Assembly: GCA_035292605.1 (NCBI GenBank)
Contig: DATDPT010000103.1
Coordinates: forward strand, 1-45,669
Reading direction: 5' to 3'
Length of the DNA: 45,669 bases
From: JALYNX01 sp035292605
GTDB taxonomy: Bacteria; Actinomycetota; Acidimicrobiia; Spongiisociales; ZC4RG35
Shown here one piece after another: positions 38,235 to 45,669 of this stretch (within the stretch, counting starts at the first letter, position 1; every line of letters begins with the position of its first letter). Below the pieces are notes generated by a model. It saw nothing but the letters and a program-made list of their open reading frames with translations. It had not been told where the DNA came from and made no database searches. Both the position numbers and the translations under genes were made by a program.

Positions 38235-40763
38235 ATGGCGCGAACCGTCCCTGACAAGCCGGCTCTCGAGGGCATCGAGGAGAAATGGATGGAGCGCTGG
38301 GAATCCGAAGGCACCTATCGTTTCGACCGTTCCCGGGCTCGGGAGCAGATCTTCGCCATCGACACTCCTCCACCCACGGTGTCCGGCTCGCTGCACATGG
38401 GGTCGGTTTTCGGCTACGTCCAGACCGATGCCATTGCCCGCTACCAACGGATGAAGGGGATGGAGGTCTTCTACCCCATGGGGTGGGATGACAACGGGCT
38501 GCCCACCGAGCGTCGGGTGCAGAATTACTACGGGGTCCGATGTGACCCGACTCTCCTCTACGACCCCGATTTCATCCCGCCGACGGAGCCCCCGGAACCG
38601 CCCATGTCGATCAGCCGCCGAAACTTCATCGAGCTCTGCCACGGTCTGACCGCCGAGGACGAGAAGGTGTTCGAGCACCTGTGGCGGACTCTCGGCCTGT
38701 CGGTGGACTGGACCCAGAGCTACGCCACCATCGACGAGCATTGCCAGCGGACCAGTCAGAAGGCGTTCCTGCGCAACCTGCGGCGTGGCGAGGCCTACTC
38801 CCAGGAAGCCCCGGTGCTCTGGGATGTCGACTTCAAGTCGGCGGTGGCCCAGGCCGAGCTCGAGGATCGGGAGCGCCCGGGGTCCTATCACCGCATCGCC
38901 TTCCACCGGCCGAGTGGTGACGCGGTTTTCATCGAGACCACCCGGCCCGAGCTGGTGTGCGCCTGTGTCGCGCTGGTGGCCCACCCCGACGACCTTCGTT
39001 ACCAACCGCTGTTCGGCACCGTGGTCACCTCGCCTTTGTTCGGCGTCGAGCTCCCGGTGGTCGCCCATGAGCTGGCCGACCCCGAGAAGGGGAGTGGGAT
39101 CGCCATGATTTGCACCTGGGGCGACACTTCCGACGTCACCTGGTGGCGTGAGCTCGACCTAGCGACGAGAGCCGTCATCCAACAAAGCGGGCGGCTCCGC
39201 GAAGACACCCCGGAGTGGATCGAATCGGACGCCGGAAGGGCCGCCTATGCCCAGATCGCCGGGTTGTACCCCGGCCAGGCGCAGCGCAAGATGGCTGAGC
39301 TCCTCGCAGAGTCCGGGGATCTCGACGGCGAGCCGCGGGCGATCACCCACCCAGTCAAGTTCTTCGAGAAGGGTGATCGTCCCCTCGAGATCGTCTCCAG
39401 CCGCCAGTGGTACATTCGCAACGGCGGTCGGGACGAGGATCTCCGCCGGGCACTCCTGGCAAGGGGCGGGGAGGTGGATTGGATCCCCGATTTCATGGGA
39501 GCCCGCTACAAGCACTGGGTGGAAGGGCTCAACGGCGATTGGTTGATCTCCCGCCAGCGGTTCTTCGGAGTCTCGCTTCCGGTTTGGTATCCCGTCGACG
39601 ACCAGGGTGACCTCGACTTCGAGAACCCGATCCTGCCAGCGGAGGGGGCGCTTCCGGTCGACCCCACCACCGATGTCCCACCCGGGTACGAGGAATCCCA
39701 GCGCGGCGTCCCCGGCGGCTTCGCCGGCGACCCCGATGTGATGGACACCTGGGCCACGTCTTCGCTCACACCCCAGATTGCCGGGCATTGGGATGATGAC
39801 CCGGATCTCTTCGGTCGGGTGTTTCCCATGGATGTGCGTCCCCAGGGCCCGGAGATCATCCGAACCTGGCTGTTCGCCACCCTCCTTCGCTCCCACTATG
39901 AACATGGGGTGCCCCCTTGGGCTCACGCTGCCATCAACGGGTGGATCCTCGACCCCGAGCGCAAGAAGATGTCGAAGTCGAGGGGCAACGTGGTGACCCC
40001 GATTCCTCTGATCGAGGAGTACGGCGCGGAGGCGGTCCGCTATTGGGCCTGCAACGGCCGGCCCGGGACCGACACTGCGGTCGACTTCGGGGTGATGAAG
40101 ATCGGGCGCCGTCTGGCTTTGAAGATCCTGAATGCGGCCCGTTTCGCCCTCGGGTTTGCCGACGACGTGGATGTCGCTGCCATCACCGAGCCGCTCGACC
40201 GCTCGATGCTGGCCGCTCTCTCCGAGGTGGTGGCTCAGTCGACCGCCGCCTTCGACCGGTACGACTACGCCCGGGCCCTCGAGATCGCCGAGAAGTCGTT
40301 CTGGACCTGGACCGACGACTATCTGGAGCTGGTCAAGGGCCGGGCCTACGATGGGGCCGCGGCGGGAGCCTCCGCTCATGCCGCCTTGCAGCTTGCGCTC
40401 GGCACCTATCTCCGGCTGTTCGCCCCGTTTCTCCCCTTCGTCTGCGAGGAGGTGTGGTCGTGGTGGCGGGAGGGGTCGGTGCATCGGGCGCCCTGGCCGT
40501 CGGTGACCGAGCTCGAAGCGCACATCGGCGACCCGGCCGTGTTCCGCATCACCAGCGAGGTTCTCACCGCGGTGCGCCGCGCCAAGTCTGACGCCAAGGC
40601 ATCGATGGCGGCGGAAGTCGCCTCGGTCACGATTGCGGCAGGCGCGGAATCCCTGGCCCTGATTCGTCAAGCCGAAGCCGATCTCAAGGCGGCGGCGAGG
40701 GCGGTGGAGATGGCCTATGCGGAAGGCGAGTTTGCGGTCAATTCGGTGTTGGCCGCGTCCTGA
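38235..40763 (+). CDS. valS: Valine-tRNA ligase
   Basis: Class I aminoacyl-tRNA synthetase charging tRNA-Val, with an editing domain. 842 residues. HIGH appears as HMGS in PPTVSGSLHMGS near residue 58, KMSKS as KKMSKSRGN near residue 578, and WDDNGLPTERRVQ follows the first motif. This WDDNGLPTE form, with a shorter C-terminal part lacking the long coiled coil, resembles archaeal-type ValS found in some actinobacteria rather than the E. coli type; no search was possible. The ATG (MARTVPDKPALEGIEEKW) is used because homology begins there. No Shine-Dalgarno and no T-box is visible upstream. Divergent from the his leader. Confidence 0.94.
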   Translation: MARTVPDKPALEGIEEKWMERWESEGTYRFDRSRAREQIFAIDTPPPTVSGSLHMGSVFGYVQTDAIARYQRMKGMEVFYPMGWDDNGLPTERRVQNYYGVRCDPTLLYDPDFIPPTEPPEPPMSISRRNFIELCHGLTAEDEKVFEHLWRTLGLSVDWTQSYATIDEHCQRTSQKAFLRNLRRGEAYSQEAPVLWDVDFKSAVAQAELEDRERPGSYHRIAFHRPSGDAVFIETTRPELVCACVALVAHPDDLRYQPLFGTVVTSPLFGVELPVVAHELADPEKGSGIAMICTWGDTSDVTWWRELDLATRAVIQQSGRLREDTPEWIESDAGRAAYAQIAGLYPGQAQRKMAELLAESGDLDGEPRAITHPVKFFEKGDRPLEIVSSRQWYIRNGGRDEDLRRALLARGGEVDWIPDFMGARYKHWVEGLNGDWLISRQRFFGVSLPVWYPVDDQGDLDFENPILPAEGALPVDPTTDVPPGYEESQRGVPGGFAGDPDVMDTWATSSLTPQIAGHWDDDPDLFGRVFPMDVRPQGPEIIRTWLFATLLRSHYEHGVPPWAHAAINGWILDPERKKMSKSRGNVVTPIPLIEEYGAEAVRYWACNGRPGTDTAVDFGVMKIGRRLALKILNAARFALGFADDVDVAAITEPLDRSMLAALSEVVAQSTAAFDRYDYARALEIAEKSFWTWTDDYLELVKGRAYDGAAAGASAHAALQLALGTYLRLFAPFLPFVCEEVWSWWREGSVHRAPWPSVTELEAHIGDPAVFRITSEVLTAVRRAKSDAKASMAAEVASVTIAAGAESLALIRQAEADLKAAARAVEMAYAEGEFAVNSVLAAS

Positions 40764-40779
40764 GCCAGGAGCGATCCGT

Positions 40780-40875
40780 GTTGCAGCGGTTGCGCACCGA
40801 AGCTCCTTGTTGTGCCTCGGTGCCAACCCTGTTGCGCATATAGTGCATCATCTGCTAGAGTTGCATCCATGTTGC
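40780..40875 (+). promoter_or_regulatory. Promoter and GTTGC repeat cluster of the SatD-like gene
   Basis: TTGCGC (40832-40837) and TAGAGT (40856-40861), 18 bp apart, end 7 nt before the ATG at 40869, so the mRNA is probably leaderless. GTTGC occurs five times, at 40780, 40789, 40831, 40860 and 40871, in two close pairs around the promoter. The encoded protein has a C-terminal HTH, so these may be autoregulatory sites (inference). Confidence 0.6.
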
Positions 40876-41513
40876 AACCGACCTCCTCGGTAGCCGCCTT
40901 GATCGGCGATCTGGTTGGGTCGCGTCGATCGCAGGACCGCGCCGAATTGCAACGGCAGATGTTCAAAGTGTTCGCCGACGTCCACCGTTTGGTCGGGGGC
41001 GACCCCACCTTCACCATTGGAGACGAGTTTCAGGCTCGCTACCCGACGATGGGCCAGGCCCTGGAAGCCTCGCTTCAACTTCACCTTCGAGCCTCGGCTC
41101 TCAACAGGCTGCGAATCGGGATCGGGTGGGGCGAATTGGTGGCTGAGGACCCTGCTCGTTCCCCGTTCGGCCAGGACGGGCCCTGTTGGTGGCGGGCACG
41201 GGACGCTATCGAGTCGATCGAGCGCTCGTCCAAAGGCCGCCCCCGACTCTTGCGAACCGCGGTCCGCAGCGAGACCGCCCTCGATCCGTTGTTCAACGGA
41301 TATCTGTCACTTCGGGATGCTTTGATCGGCGGCATGGACGAGGTGGACATCGAGATCGCGATCGGCCTCTTGGACGGCGTTACCCAGACCGAGGTGGCGA
41401 AGCGGTTGGGGCTCAACAAGAGCTCGGTGAGTCGCCGTGCCGGGGCCCATGGGATCCTGGCCCTGGTCGAGGCGAGGAATGTCGGCTCACCGCCGCTCCC
41501 GGTGGCACCGTGA
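40869..41513 (+). CDS. SatD-like protein with C-terminal HTH
   Basis: 214 residues. The start SSVAALIGDLVGSRRS, DPTFTIGDEFQARY and LRIGIGWGEL match the SatD family (named from an acid-tolerance operon), which looks like a nucleotide-cyclase-type fold without proven chemistry. The end, VTQTEVAKRLGLNKSSVSRRAG, is a helix-turn-helix. A regulator joining a ligand-sensing fold to DNA binding is likely (inference). ATG at 40869, probably leaderless. Overlaps the next gene by 3 bp within GTGA. Confidence 0.78.
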   Translation: MLQPTSSVAALIGDLVGSRRSQDRAELQRQMFKVFADVHRLVGGDPTFTIGDEFQARYPTMGQALEASLQLHLRASALNRLRIGIGWGELVAEDPARSPFGQDGPCWWRARDAIESIERSSKGRPRLLRTAVRSETALDPLFNGYLSLRDALIGGMDEVDIEIAIGLLDGVTQTEVAKRLGLNKSSVSRRAGAHGILALVEARNVGSPPLPVAP

Positions 41514-41857
41514 GCTGGACTGATCTCGGAGTGATCGCGTTGGGAGGACTTCTGCTCACGGTGCCTGCAAACTGGGTAGTGAGACAGGTGCTCCGTCTCA
41601 CCAGGCAGGAGACAACGCCCCGTCACAATCAGGCCGGTCGCTGGATCGGGATCCTGGAGAGGTTGCTGATATATGTGCTGATGCTGGCAGGGGCGGCGGC
41701 AGCTGCCGGTCTGGTGGTGGCGGCCAAGAGCATCCTTCGCTTTCCCGAGATCAGCGGGAAACCGGCGGCTATCGACCCCGAGTATGTACTGGTTGGCTCG
41801 CTGGCCAGTTGGCTACTCGCCTTCGGCACTGGTGCCCTGGTGGTCGTGCTCATCTGA
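41510..41857 (+). CDS. Small membrane protein related to the C-terminal part of DUF3307
   Basis: 115 residues with three hydrophobic helices. The GRWIGILERLLIYVLML segment, then AAKSILRFPEI and EYVLVGSLASWLLAFGTGAL, resembles the end of DUF3307 proteins, which are frequent neighbours of satD. Here the gene encodes only that part. GTG start overlapping the satD-like stop (GTGA) shows coupling. Its 3' end overlaps the facing dedA gene by 45 bp. Confidence 0.72.
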   Translation: MSWTDLGVIALGGLLLTVPANWVVRQVLRLTRQETTPRHNQAGRWIGILERLLIYVLMLAGAAAAAGLVVAAKSILRFPEISGKPAAIDPEYVLVGSLASWLLAFGTGALVVVLI

Positions 41858-42508
41858 GCTCTTGACCCCGGCCCGCTCTCGACGCCCGCGCCAGATCTCG
41901 ATGATCATCGGGAGGATCGAGATGAACACGATGATGATGATCGTCACCTCGAGGTTCCGGGCCACGAAATCGATCTGACCCAGGTAATAGCCGAGGGTGG
42001 TGATCCCGAGCGCCCACAACACCCCGCCCACCACGTTGAATCGGAAGAAGATCCTGTATTCCATCCGCCCCACCCCTGCCACCACCGGCGCAAAAGTGCG
42101 CACGATTGGTATGAACCTGGCGAGGACGATCGTCTTGGGCCCGTACCGATCGAAGTAGCCATGGGCCCGATCTACATAATCCTGTTTGAAGAAACGGGAG
42201 TCGGGCCGGTTGAAGAGTGCGGGCCCGGCCTTGCGCCCGAATACGTAGCCGACCTGATCGCCGATCACCGCAGCGAGAAGACAGCCGATCAGGAGCGGGA
42301 CGAAGGGGAGGTGCAGAGCTTGGGGGATCGATTCGGGCTTTGATGCGAAGAACCCGGCGGTGAACAGCAGCGAGTCGCCGGGAAGGAAGAACCCGATCAA
42401 GAGACCGGACTCGGCGAAGATGACGGCGAAGACCCCGAACAGACCCACTGTCTGTATCAGCTTCTCAGGATCCAGCCAGTCGAGGAACTCGATGGCGATG
42501 ATCGGCAC
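41813..42508 (-). CDS. DedA-family membrane protein
   Basis: 231 residues, five or six helices. DedA/SNARE-associated signature: FLPGDSLLFTAGF, GDQVGYVFGRKAG, then RFIPIVRTFAPVVAGVGRM and FNVVGGVLW with the conserved Arg/Gly residues. Members are linked to lipid flipping and membrane homeostasis (family knowledge). The C-terminal tail RRERAGVKSSDEHDHQG is hydrophilic. ATG start. Confidence 0.93.
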   Translation of the reverse strand: MPIIAIEFLDWLDPEKLIQTVGLFGVFAVIFAESGLLIGFFLPGDSLLFTAGFFASKPESIPQALHLPFVPLLIGCLLAAVIGDQVGYVFGRKAGPALFNRPDSRFFKQDYVDRAHGYFDRYGPKTIVLARFIPIVRTFAPVVAGVGRMEYRIFFRFNVVGGVLWALGITTLGYYLGQIDFVARNLEVTIIIIVFISILPMIIEIWRGRRERAGVKSSDEHDHQGTSAEGE

Positions 42509-42546
42509 GAGTTGTCAGCCTAGGGGATCAATCTGTGAGGTCCAGG

Positions 42547-42829
42547 TCACTCGAGCTGCCTCTGGTAGCTCTCGGGGTGGGCGGTAAGGAGGTCCTCCAG
42601 GGTCTGTGCGGGATGACCGGTCAGGGTCTCGACCGCATCGTTGACCACGTCGAGCTCACCGTTGGCGATCGCCAGAGCCGTGGACAGCTTGTGCCCCGAG
42701 AATGTCGGGACAACGGTCGGGGTCTCGGGCCACAAGACGCAACGAGGCACCCAATGCGGCCAGATTGTGGGCGACTCGTCCTCCAACGGCGCCGGTGACT
42801 CCGGTCAATGCGATCAGATCGGTTGGCAT
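42547..42829 (-). pseudogene. Decayed NmrA/SDR-type NAD(P)-binding gene
   Basis: The frame from ATG 42829 reads LTGVTGAVGGRVAHNLAALG, then ASLRLVARDPDRCPDILGAQ, a normal Rossmann start with TGxTGxxG, but soon reaches a stop. A second frame gives the family's C-terminal end, NGELDVVNDAVETLTGHPAQ, then TLEDLLTAHPESYQ. Together only about 95 of some 285 residues remain, in two frames: the middle is deleted. The gene stands 8 bp after a PPOX gene, likely an old operon. Confidence 0.82.
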
Positions 42830-42837
42830 GACGATCC

Positions 42838-43266
42838 TCAGTCCGTGCCTGACTCGATCCAGGGGCCGAGACCGTAGATCCGGTCAACTGTGACGTGGAC
42901 GACGAGACCCGGGGGAAAGTTCCGATTCGGGAAGATGGCTCCCGGGCCGATGTAGGCCTCGGCCAGACGATCCATCACCTCCAGGGCCCCACCTTCATCG
43001 ATTCGTGCAGTGCCCTGCACCACCAGATAGGGATGGAGCCCCTCCCCGGTGTGTTCGGGAGCCTGAAACGAGATCGCGGTTCGTGGATCTCTGCGCAGGC
43101 AGTCGATCTTGAATTGGTCGAAGAAGGTGGCCCACACCAGTTCGTCTCCGTCCACTCCCACCCACGCCAGGGTGACGTGTGGCGTTCCATCGGGATCGAT
43201 GGTGACGACGTGGCCCAGCGGGCCGGTGGCGAGCAGGTCGCGAATTGGTTGTGAGATCTCTGCCAT
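42838..43266 (-). CDS. PPOX-class F420-dependent oxidoreductase
   Basis: 142-residue split-barrel protein. Typical text: LLATGPLGHVVTIDPDGTPH, VTLAWVGVDGDELVWATF, DPRTAISFQAPEHTGEGLHPYLVVQGTA in pieces, and EVMDRLAEAYIGPG. It resembles the Rv1155-like F420/FMN-binding proteins. Substrate unknown. ATG start; no ribosome site is visible. It lies just upstream of the broken NmrA-type gene and may have shared an operon and a redox role with it. Confidence 0.88.
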   Translation of the reverse strand: MAEISQPIRDLLATGPLGHVVTIDPDGTPHVTLAWVGVDGDELVWATFFDQFKIDCLRRDPRTAISFQAPEHTGEGLHPYLVVQGTARIDEGGALEVMDRLAEAYIGPGAIFPNRNFPPGLVVHVTVDRIYGLGPWIESGTD

Positions 43267-43310
43267 GACAGGAGCGTACGCCTCTCAGTCGCTTGTCTCG
43301 TCAGCCTGGT

Positions 43311-43316
43311 TAGGGT
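43311..43316 (+). promoter_or_regulatory. Possible -10 box of the M15 peptidase gene
   Basis: TAGGGT ends 6 nt before the GTG start; no Shine-Dalgarno is present, consistent with a leaderless message. The -35 is not recognisable. Confidence 0.4.
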
Positions 43317-43322
43317 CCTTTT

Positions 43323-44204
43323 GTGCGACGGGGTTTGCTCGGGGCCACGGTGTTGCTGGTCACGGCGTGTTCGGTCATTGGTGGGCCATCGGCAACCTCC
43401 ACTTCATCAACTGCTCAGACCACGACCACCGCTGCCCTGGCTACTACCACGTCGGCGCCGACCACGACCACGGTCCCGGCCACCACCACCACTGTCAATC
43501 CGTTCGCCCGCCCGGAATGGATGGGGACGCGGGTGTTGCCGCTACGCCCCGATGGTTACGGCGAAGGGCAGTCGACACCGCCCGAGTTCGACCCGCGTGC
43601 GTTGGAGACCCCTGACGTCCTCCCGCCCCCCACCGACGACGAGTTTCAGTTCACCATCGCCCCTATTCCACCCGACGTGCTGGCCCGCTCCAGTTGGGTG
43701 CCGGAGTGCCCGGTCACAGTTGATGAGCTGTCCTACCTGACCGTCAGTCACTACGGATTCGACGGTCGCTTCCACACCGGGGAGATCATCGTCAACCAAG
43801 GCTTCGCCGAGGAAGTGGTCGAGGTGTTCCGCCTTCTGTACGAGGCCCGGTTCCCCATCGAGCAGATGCGGGTGATCACCAAGGAGGAGATCGATGCCCA
43901 CCCCACCGGGGACTGGAACGACACCACCTCCTTCGTTTGCCGACCCGCCGTGGGGTCGTCGTCGTGGTCGCAGCATGCCTTTGGCACCGGGATCGACATC
44001 AATCCCTTCCACAACCCTTACCAGAAGGGGGACCTGGTGCTCCCCGAGCTGGCCTCGGTGTACGTCGACCGGGATCAGGTGAAGGTGGGCATGATCGTGC
44101 CCGGTGATGTCGTCACCGAGGCATTCGCCGACATTGGATGGGGTTGGGGTGGGTATTGGAGCTCGCTCAAGGACTGGATGCACTTCTCGTTGAGCGGGCG
44201 CTGA
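43323..44204 (+). CDS. M15-family D-Ala-D-Ala carboxypeptidase-like lipoprotein
   Basis: 293 residues, exported lipoprotein acting on peptidoglycan peptides (family role). Signal with lipobox LVTAC (Cys16), then a 45-residue Ser/Thr/Ala-rich spacer, which often spans the wall in actinobacteria. The catalytic M15 domain has His218 and Asp225 (SQHAFGTGIDIN, HxxxxxxD) and His287 (DWMHF), the zinc-binding set. VNQGFAEEVVEVFRLLYEARFP is the usual preceding helix. GTG start. Confidence 0.92.
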   Translation: MRRGLLGATVLLVTACSVIGGPSATSTSSTAQTTTTAALATTTSAPTTTTVPATTTTVNPFARPEWMGTRVLPLRPDGYGEGQSTPPEFDPRALETPDVLPPPTDDEFQFTIAPIPPDVLARSSWVPECPVTVDELSYLTVSHYGFDGRFHTGEIIVNQGFAEEVVEVFRLLYEARFPIEQMRVITKEEIDAHPTGDWNDTTSFVCRPAVGSSSWSQHAFGTGIDINPFHNPYQKGDLVLPELASVYVDRDQVKVGMIVPGDVVTEAFADIGWGWGGYWSSLKDWMHFSLSGR

Positions 44205-44247
44205 GCTGGGGACCCGGCGTGTGGATGTGAGCCGCCTGGGAATTAGT

Positions 44248-44293
44248 GAAGCCCCCACAAGTCGGAACCGAAATTCCTACCCGTAGGGGCTTC
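44248..44293 (+). terminator. Inverted repeat after the M15 gene
   Basis: GAAGCCCC (44248-44255) and GGGGCTTC (44286-44293) are perfect 8-bp arms; the loop contains a second small hairpin, CCTAC-CC-GTAGG, that shares the last G residues. It is 43 bp after the M15 stop. There is no clear U-run, so terminator function is unproven. The 233-bp gap around it, relatively AT-rich, has no gene apart from the dnaE2 control region. Confidence 0.4.
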
Positions 44294-44407
44294 GATTGGA
44301 ATCATAGCCATCGAGGCGCCGATGTCGAATCATCGCGAAAAACACTCTTAGCGAGCCTCCATGTGTTCTTCATGCTCCCAGCGTATCGGGCTTCAGCGCA
44401 GTCTCAC

Positions 44408-44430
44408 ATCGAACATATGTTCGATATAGT
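44408..44430 (+). promoter_or_regulatory. SOS promoter of dnaE2 with LexA box
   Basis: ATCGAACATATGTTCGAT (44408-44425) is the same 18-bp palindrome as before imuA'. It is joined to TATAGT (44425-44430), a strong -10 that ends 7 nt before the GTG. LexA would cover the promoter. A clear -35 is not visible. Confidence 0.9.
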
Positions 44431-44437
44431 GAGGTAG

Positions 44438-45669
44438 GTGAGCGGATACGCCGAGCTGCACTGTCACACCAACTTCTCCTTTCTCGACGGGGCGTCTCAC
44501 CCCGAGGATCTGGTGGAGCGAGCCATCGATCTCGGCTACGAGGCACTGGCGGTCACCGACCACGATGGGTTCTACGGGGTGTCCCGGTTCTGGCAGATGG
44601 CAAAGGAGACCGGGCTTCCCGTCATCTACGGTGTGGAGATAGGTCTCGAGCCCGACCCGTCCGGGCCGTCGGACCCGGTGGTCACCGCCCAGGAGCGGGA
44701 CCAGCACCGTCATGCCCGGAGCAAAGGGGGACAGGGGCGGTTGCGACGGGGGCGCAGCATCCGGTCCCACGGGGCCAAGCCCACAAATCTTCCCGAGACC
44801 GATCATCTCGTCCTCCTCGCCGGGTCCCCCGACGGATACCGGAGTCTCTCCCGTTTCGTGACCCGGGCCCAGATGCGTGGGGAGAAGGACCACCCGATCT
44901 ACGTCTGGGAGGACCTGGCCGAGGCGGCGGACAACACCGACATCCACGTCTTGACCGGATGTCACGCCGGGGCGGTGCCCAAGGCAGCCGCCGGTCACGA
45001 CCTGGGGGCCACGATTCGGGAGACCTCGCGTCTCCGGGAGCTGTTCGGGACCCGGCTCCATCTCGAGATGTGGCATCATGGCATGCCCGAGGACGACCCT
45101 CGCAACGACCTGATGTGGGAGGTGGCCCAGAAGCTGTCCCTGCCCGCCGTGGCCACCAACCAGGCCCACTATCACGATCGGAGGGACGCCGACCTGTCCG
45201 AGGTGCTGGCCGCCATCGGGGGAAGACGGACCCTTGCCGTCGCCGACGGGTTCCGTCCCGCCAGCGACGAGCGGTACCTCAAGCACCCGTTGGAGATGGC
45301 TCGACGTTTCAGCCGGTACCCGGGTGCGGTGGCCCGGAGCGGCGAGTTGGGGCGTCGTCTCGCCTTCGATCTGGGGCTGGTGGCGCCCAATCTCCCCGAC
45401 TTCCCCATGCCCGGCCACTTCCGCGACGAGATGGACTATCTCCGTTATCTCACCTGGGAGGGGGCACGGGAGGTCTACGCCGGGAGCGAGGACGGGATCG
45501 ACCCCCGGGCCCGACGTCGTCTCGAGCACGAGCTGGACATCATCGAGCGTCTCGGCTTCCCCGGCTACTTCCTGGTGGTCAAGGACATCGTCGACTTCGC
45601 CCGGTCCCAGGACATCTACTGTCAGATCCGGGGCTCGGGGGCCGACTCGGCGGTGTGCCGCTGTCTCGG
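44438..45669 (+). CDS. dnaE2: Error-prone DNA polymerase III alpha, DnaE2 (3' end outside the window)
   Basis: C-family polymerase that performs SOS translesion synthesis with ImuA' and ImuB. The frame is open to the end of the window, so only 410 residues of about 1050-1100 are present. The N-terminal PHP domain is clear: YAELHCHTNFSFLDGASHPE and ALAVTDHDGFYGV; the polymerase part begins with ERLGFPGYFLVVKDIVDFAR and RGSGADSAVCR, as in DnaE2. GTG start, 7 nt after TATAGT; GAGG at 44431-44434 is too close to act well, so a leaderless message is likely. Transcribed from the LexA-controlled promoter directly upstream. Confidence 0.95.
   Translation, partial: MSGYAELHCHTNFSFLDGASHPEDLVERAIDLGYEALAVTDHDGFYGVSRFWQMAKETGLPVIYGVEIGLEPDPSGPSDPVVTAQERDQHRHARSKGGQGRLRRGRSIRSHGAKPTNLPETDHLVLLAGSPDGYRSLSRFVTRAQMRGEKDHPIYVWEDLAEAADNTDIHVLTGCHAGAVPKAAAGHDLGATIRETSRLRELFGTRLHLEMWHHGMPEDDPRNDLMWEVAQKLSLPAVATNQAHYHDRRDADLSEVLAAIGGRRTLAVADGFRPASDERYLKHPLEMARRFSRYPGAVARSGELGRRLAFDLGLVAPNLPDFPMPGHFRDEMDYLRYLTWEGAREVYAGSEDGIDPRARRRLEHELDIIERLGFPGYFLVVKDIVDFARSQDIYCQIRGSGADSAVCRCL

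Noticed and set aside
40764..40815. Terminator after valS (AGGAGC with GCTCCT)
   Set aside because: The arms are only 6 bp with a loop of about 30 nt and no U-run.
39159..40826. 555-codon open frame on the minus strand over valS
   Set aside because: Composition is typical of antisense to a high-GC gene, with no domain recognised; ValS motifs lie on the plus strand.
44261..44306. CRISPR-like repeat
   Set aside because: The segment around GGGGCTTCGATTGG resembles the style of some CRISPR repeats, but it occurs once, with no spacers, array or cas genes.
44393..45529. Long open frame on the minus strand over dnaE2
   Set aside because: It is the antisense of DnaE2, whose PHP and polymerase motifs are unmistakable; the high GC content creates such shadows.

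Overview
The window is a high-GC, gene-dense chromosomal segment from an actinobacterium. The evidence is the LexA boxes of the GAAC-N4-GTTC type, the ImuA'/ImuB/DnaE2 mutagenesis set, F420/PPOX-type flavin-fold proteins, a DUF222-HNH (13E12-type) gene, ECF sigma factors, and many starts that look leaderless. The fused isobutyryl-CoA mutase, the archaeal-looking ValS and the unusual his fusions suggest a deep branch such as Acidimicrobiia; that placement is inference.

Layout, left to right. (1) 1-5231: proB (5' end cut by the window) and proA, then rpsO-pnp with a strong terminator. (2) 5236-11582: a GNAT gene, then a small membrane protein whose 3' end is duplicated as a 94-bp perfect direct repeat around a 577-bp segment carrying a lipoprotein gene, then a MutM-family glycosylase, the LexA-controlled imuA'-imuB operon and azlCD. 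(3) 11579-13351: a DUF222-HNH gene broken by an intact IS3-family element, with the middle of the host gene missing. (4) 13422-17029: two divergent ECF sigma loci. One sigma factor is fused to a transmembrane segment and an outer sensor; its paralogue has the same parts in two overlapping genes. (5) 17026-24955: plsC, a 5-formyl-THF cyclo-ligase, a PPOX protein, an SGNH hydrolase, a small PH-like protein, the 1114-residue IcmF-type mutase, and a DGPF/ECF42 pair. (6) 24968-30949: two TetR-controlled efflux systems (RND and MFS), each with a visible candidate operator. (7) 30959-38193: a complete histidine operon on the minus strand. (8) 38235-44204: valS, a SatD-like/membrane pair, dedA, a decayed NmrA-type gene next to a PPOX gene, and an M15 peptidase lipoprotein. 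(9) The window ends inside dnaE2, whose LexA box is identical over 18 bp to that of imuA'.

The his operon is the most integrated system. Seven overlapping genes (hisG, hisC-HAD, hisB, hisH, hisF, hisA-hisI-hisE, hisD) appear to encode every activity from PRPP to histidine. They are preceded by an 18-residue leader peptide with five consecutive His codons and a terminator hairpin, a classical attenuation arrangement absent from the longer-ORF view. Other points of interest are the tethered sigma factor with its split paralogue, a 53-bp palindrome lying in frame inside hisF, and a recurring TANNNT box 6-8 nt upstream of start codons, which points to widespread leaderless mRNAs.

No tRNA, rRNA or CRISPR array was seen. 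No stretch longer than 300 bp lacks a gene, mobile element or gene remnant.
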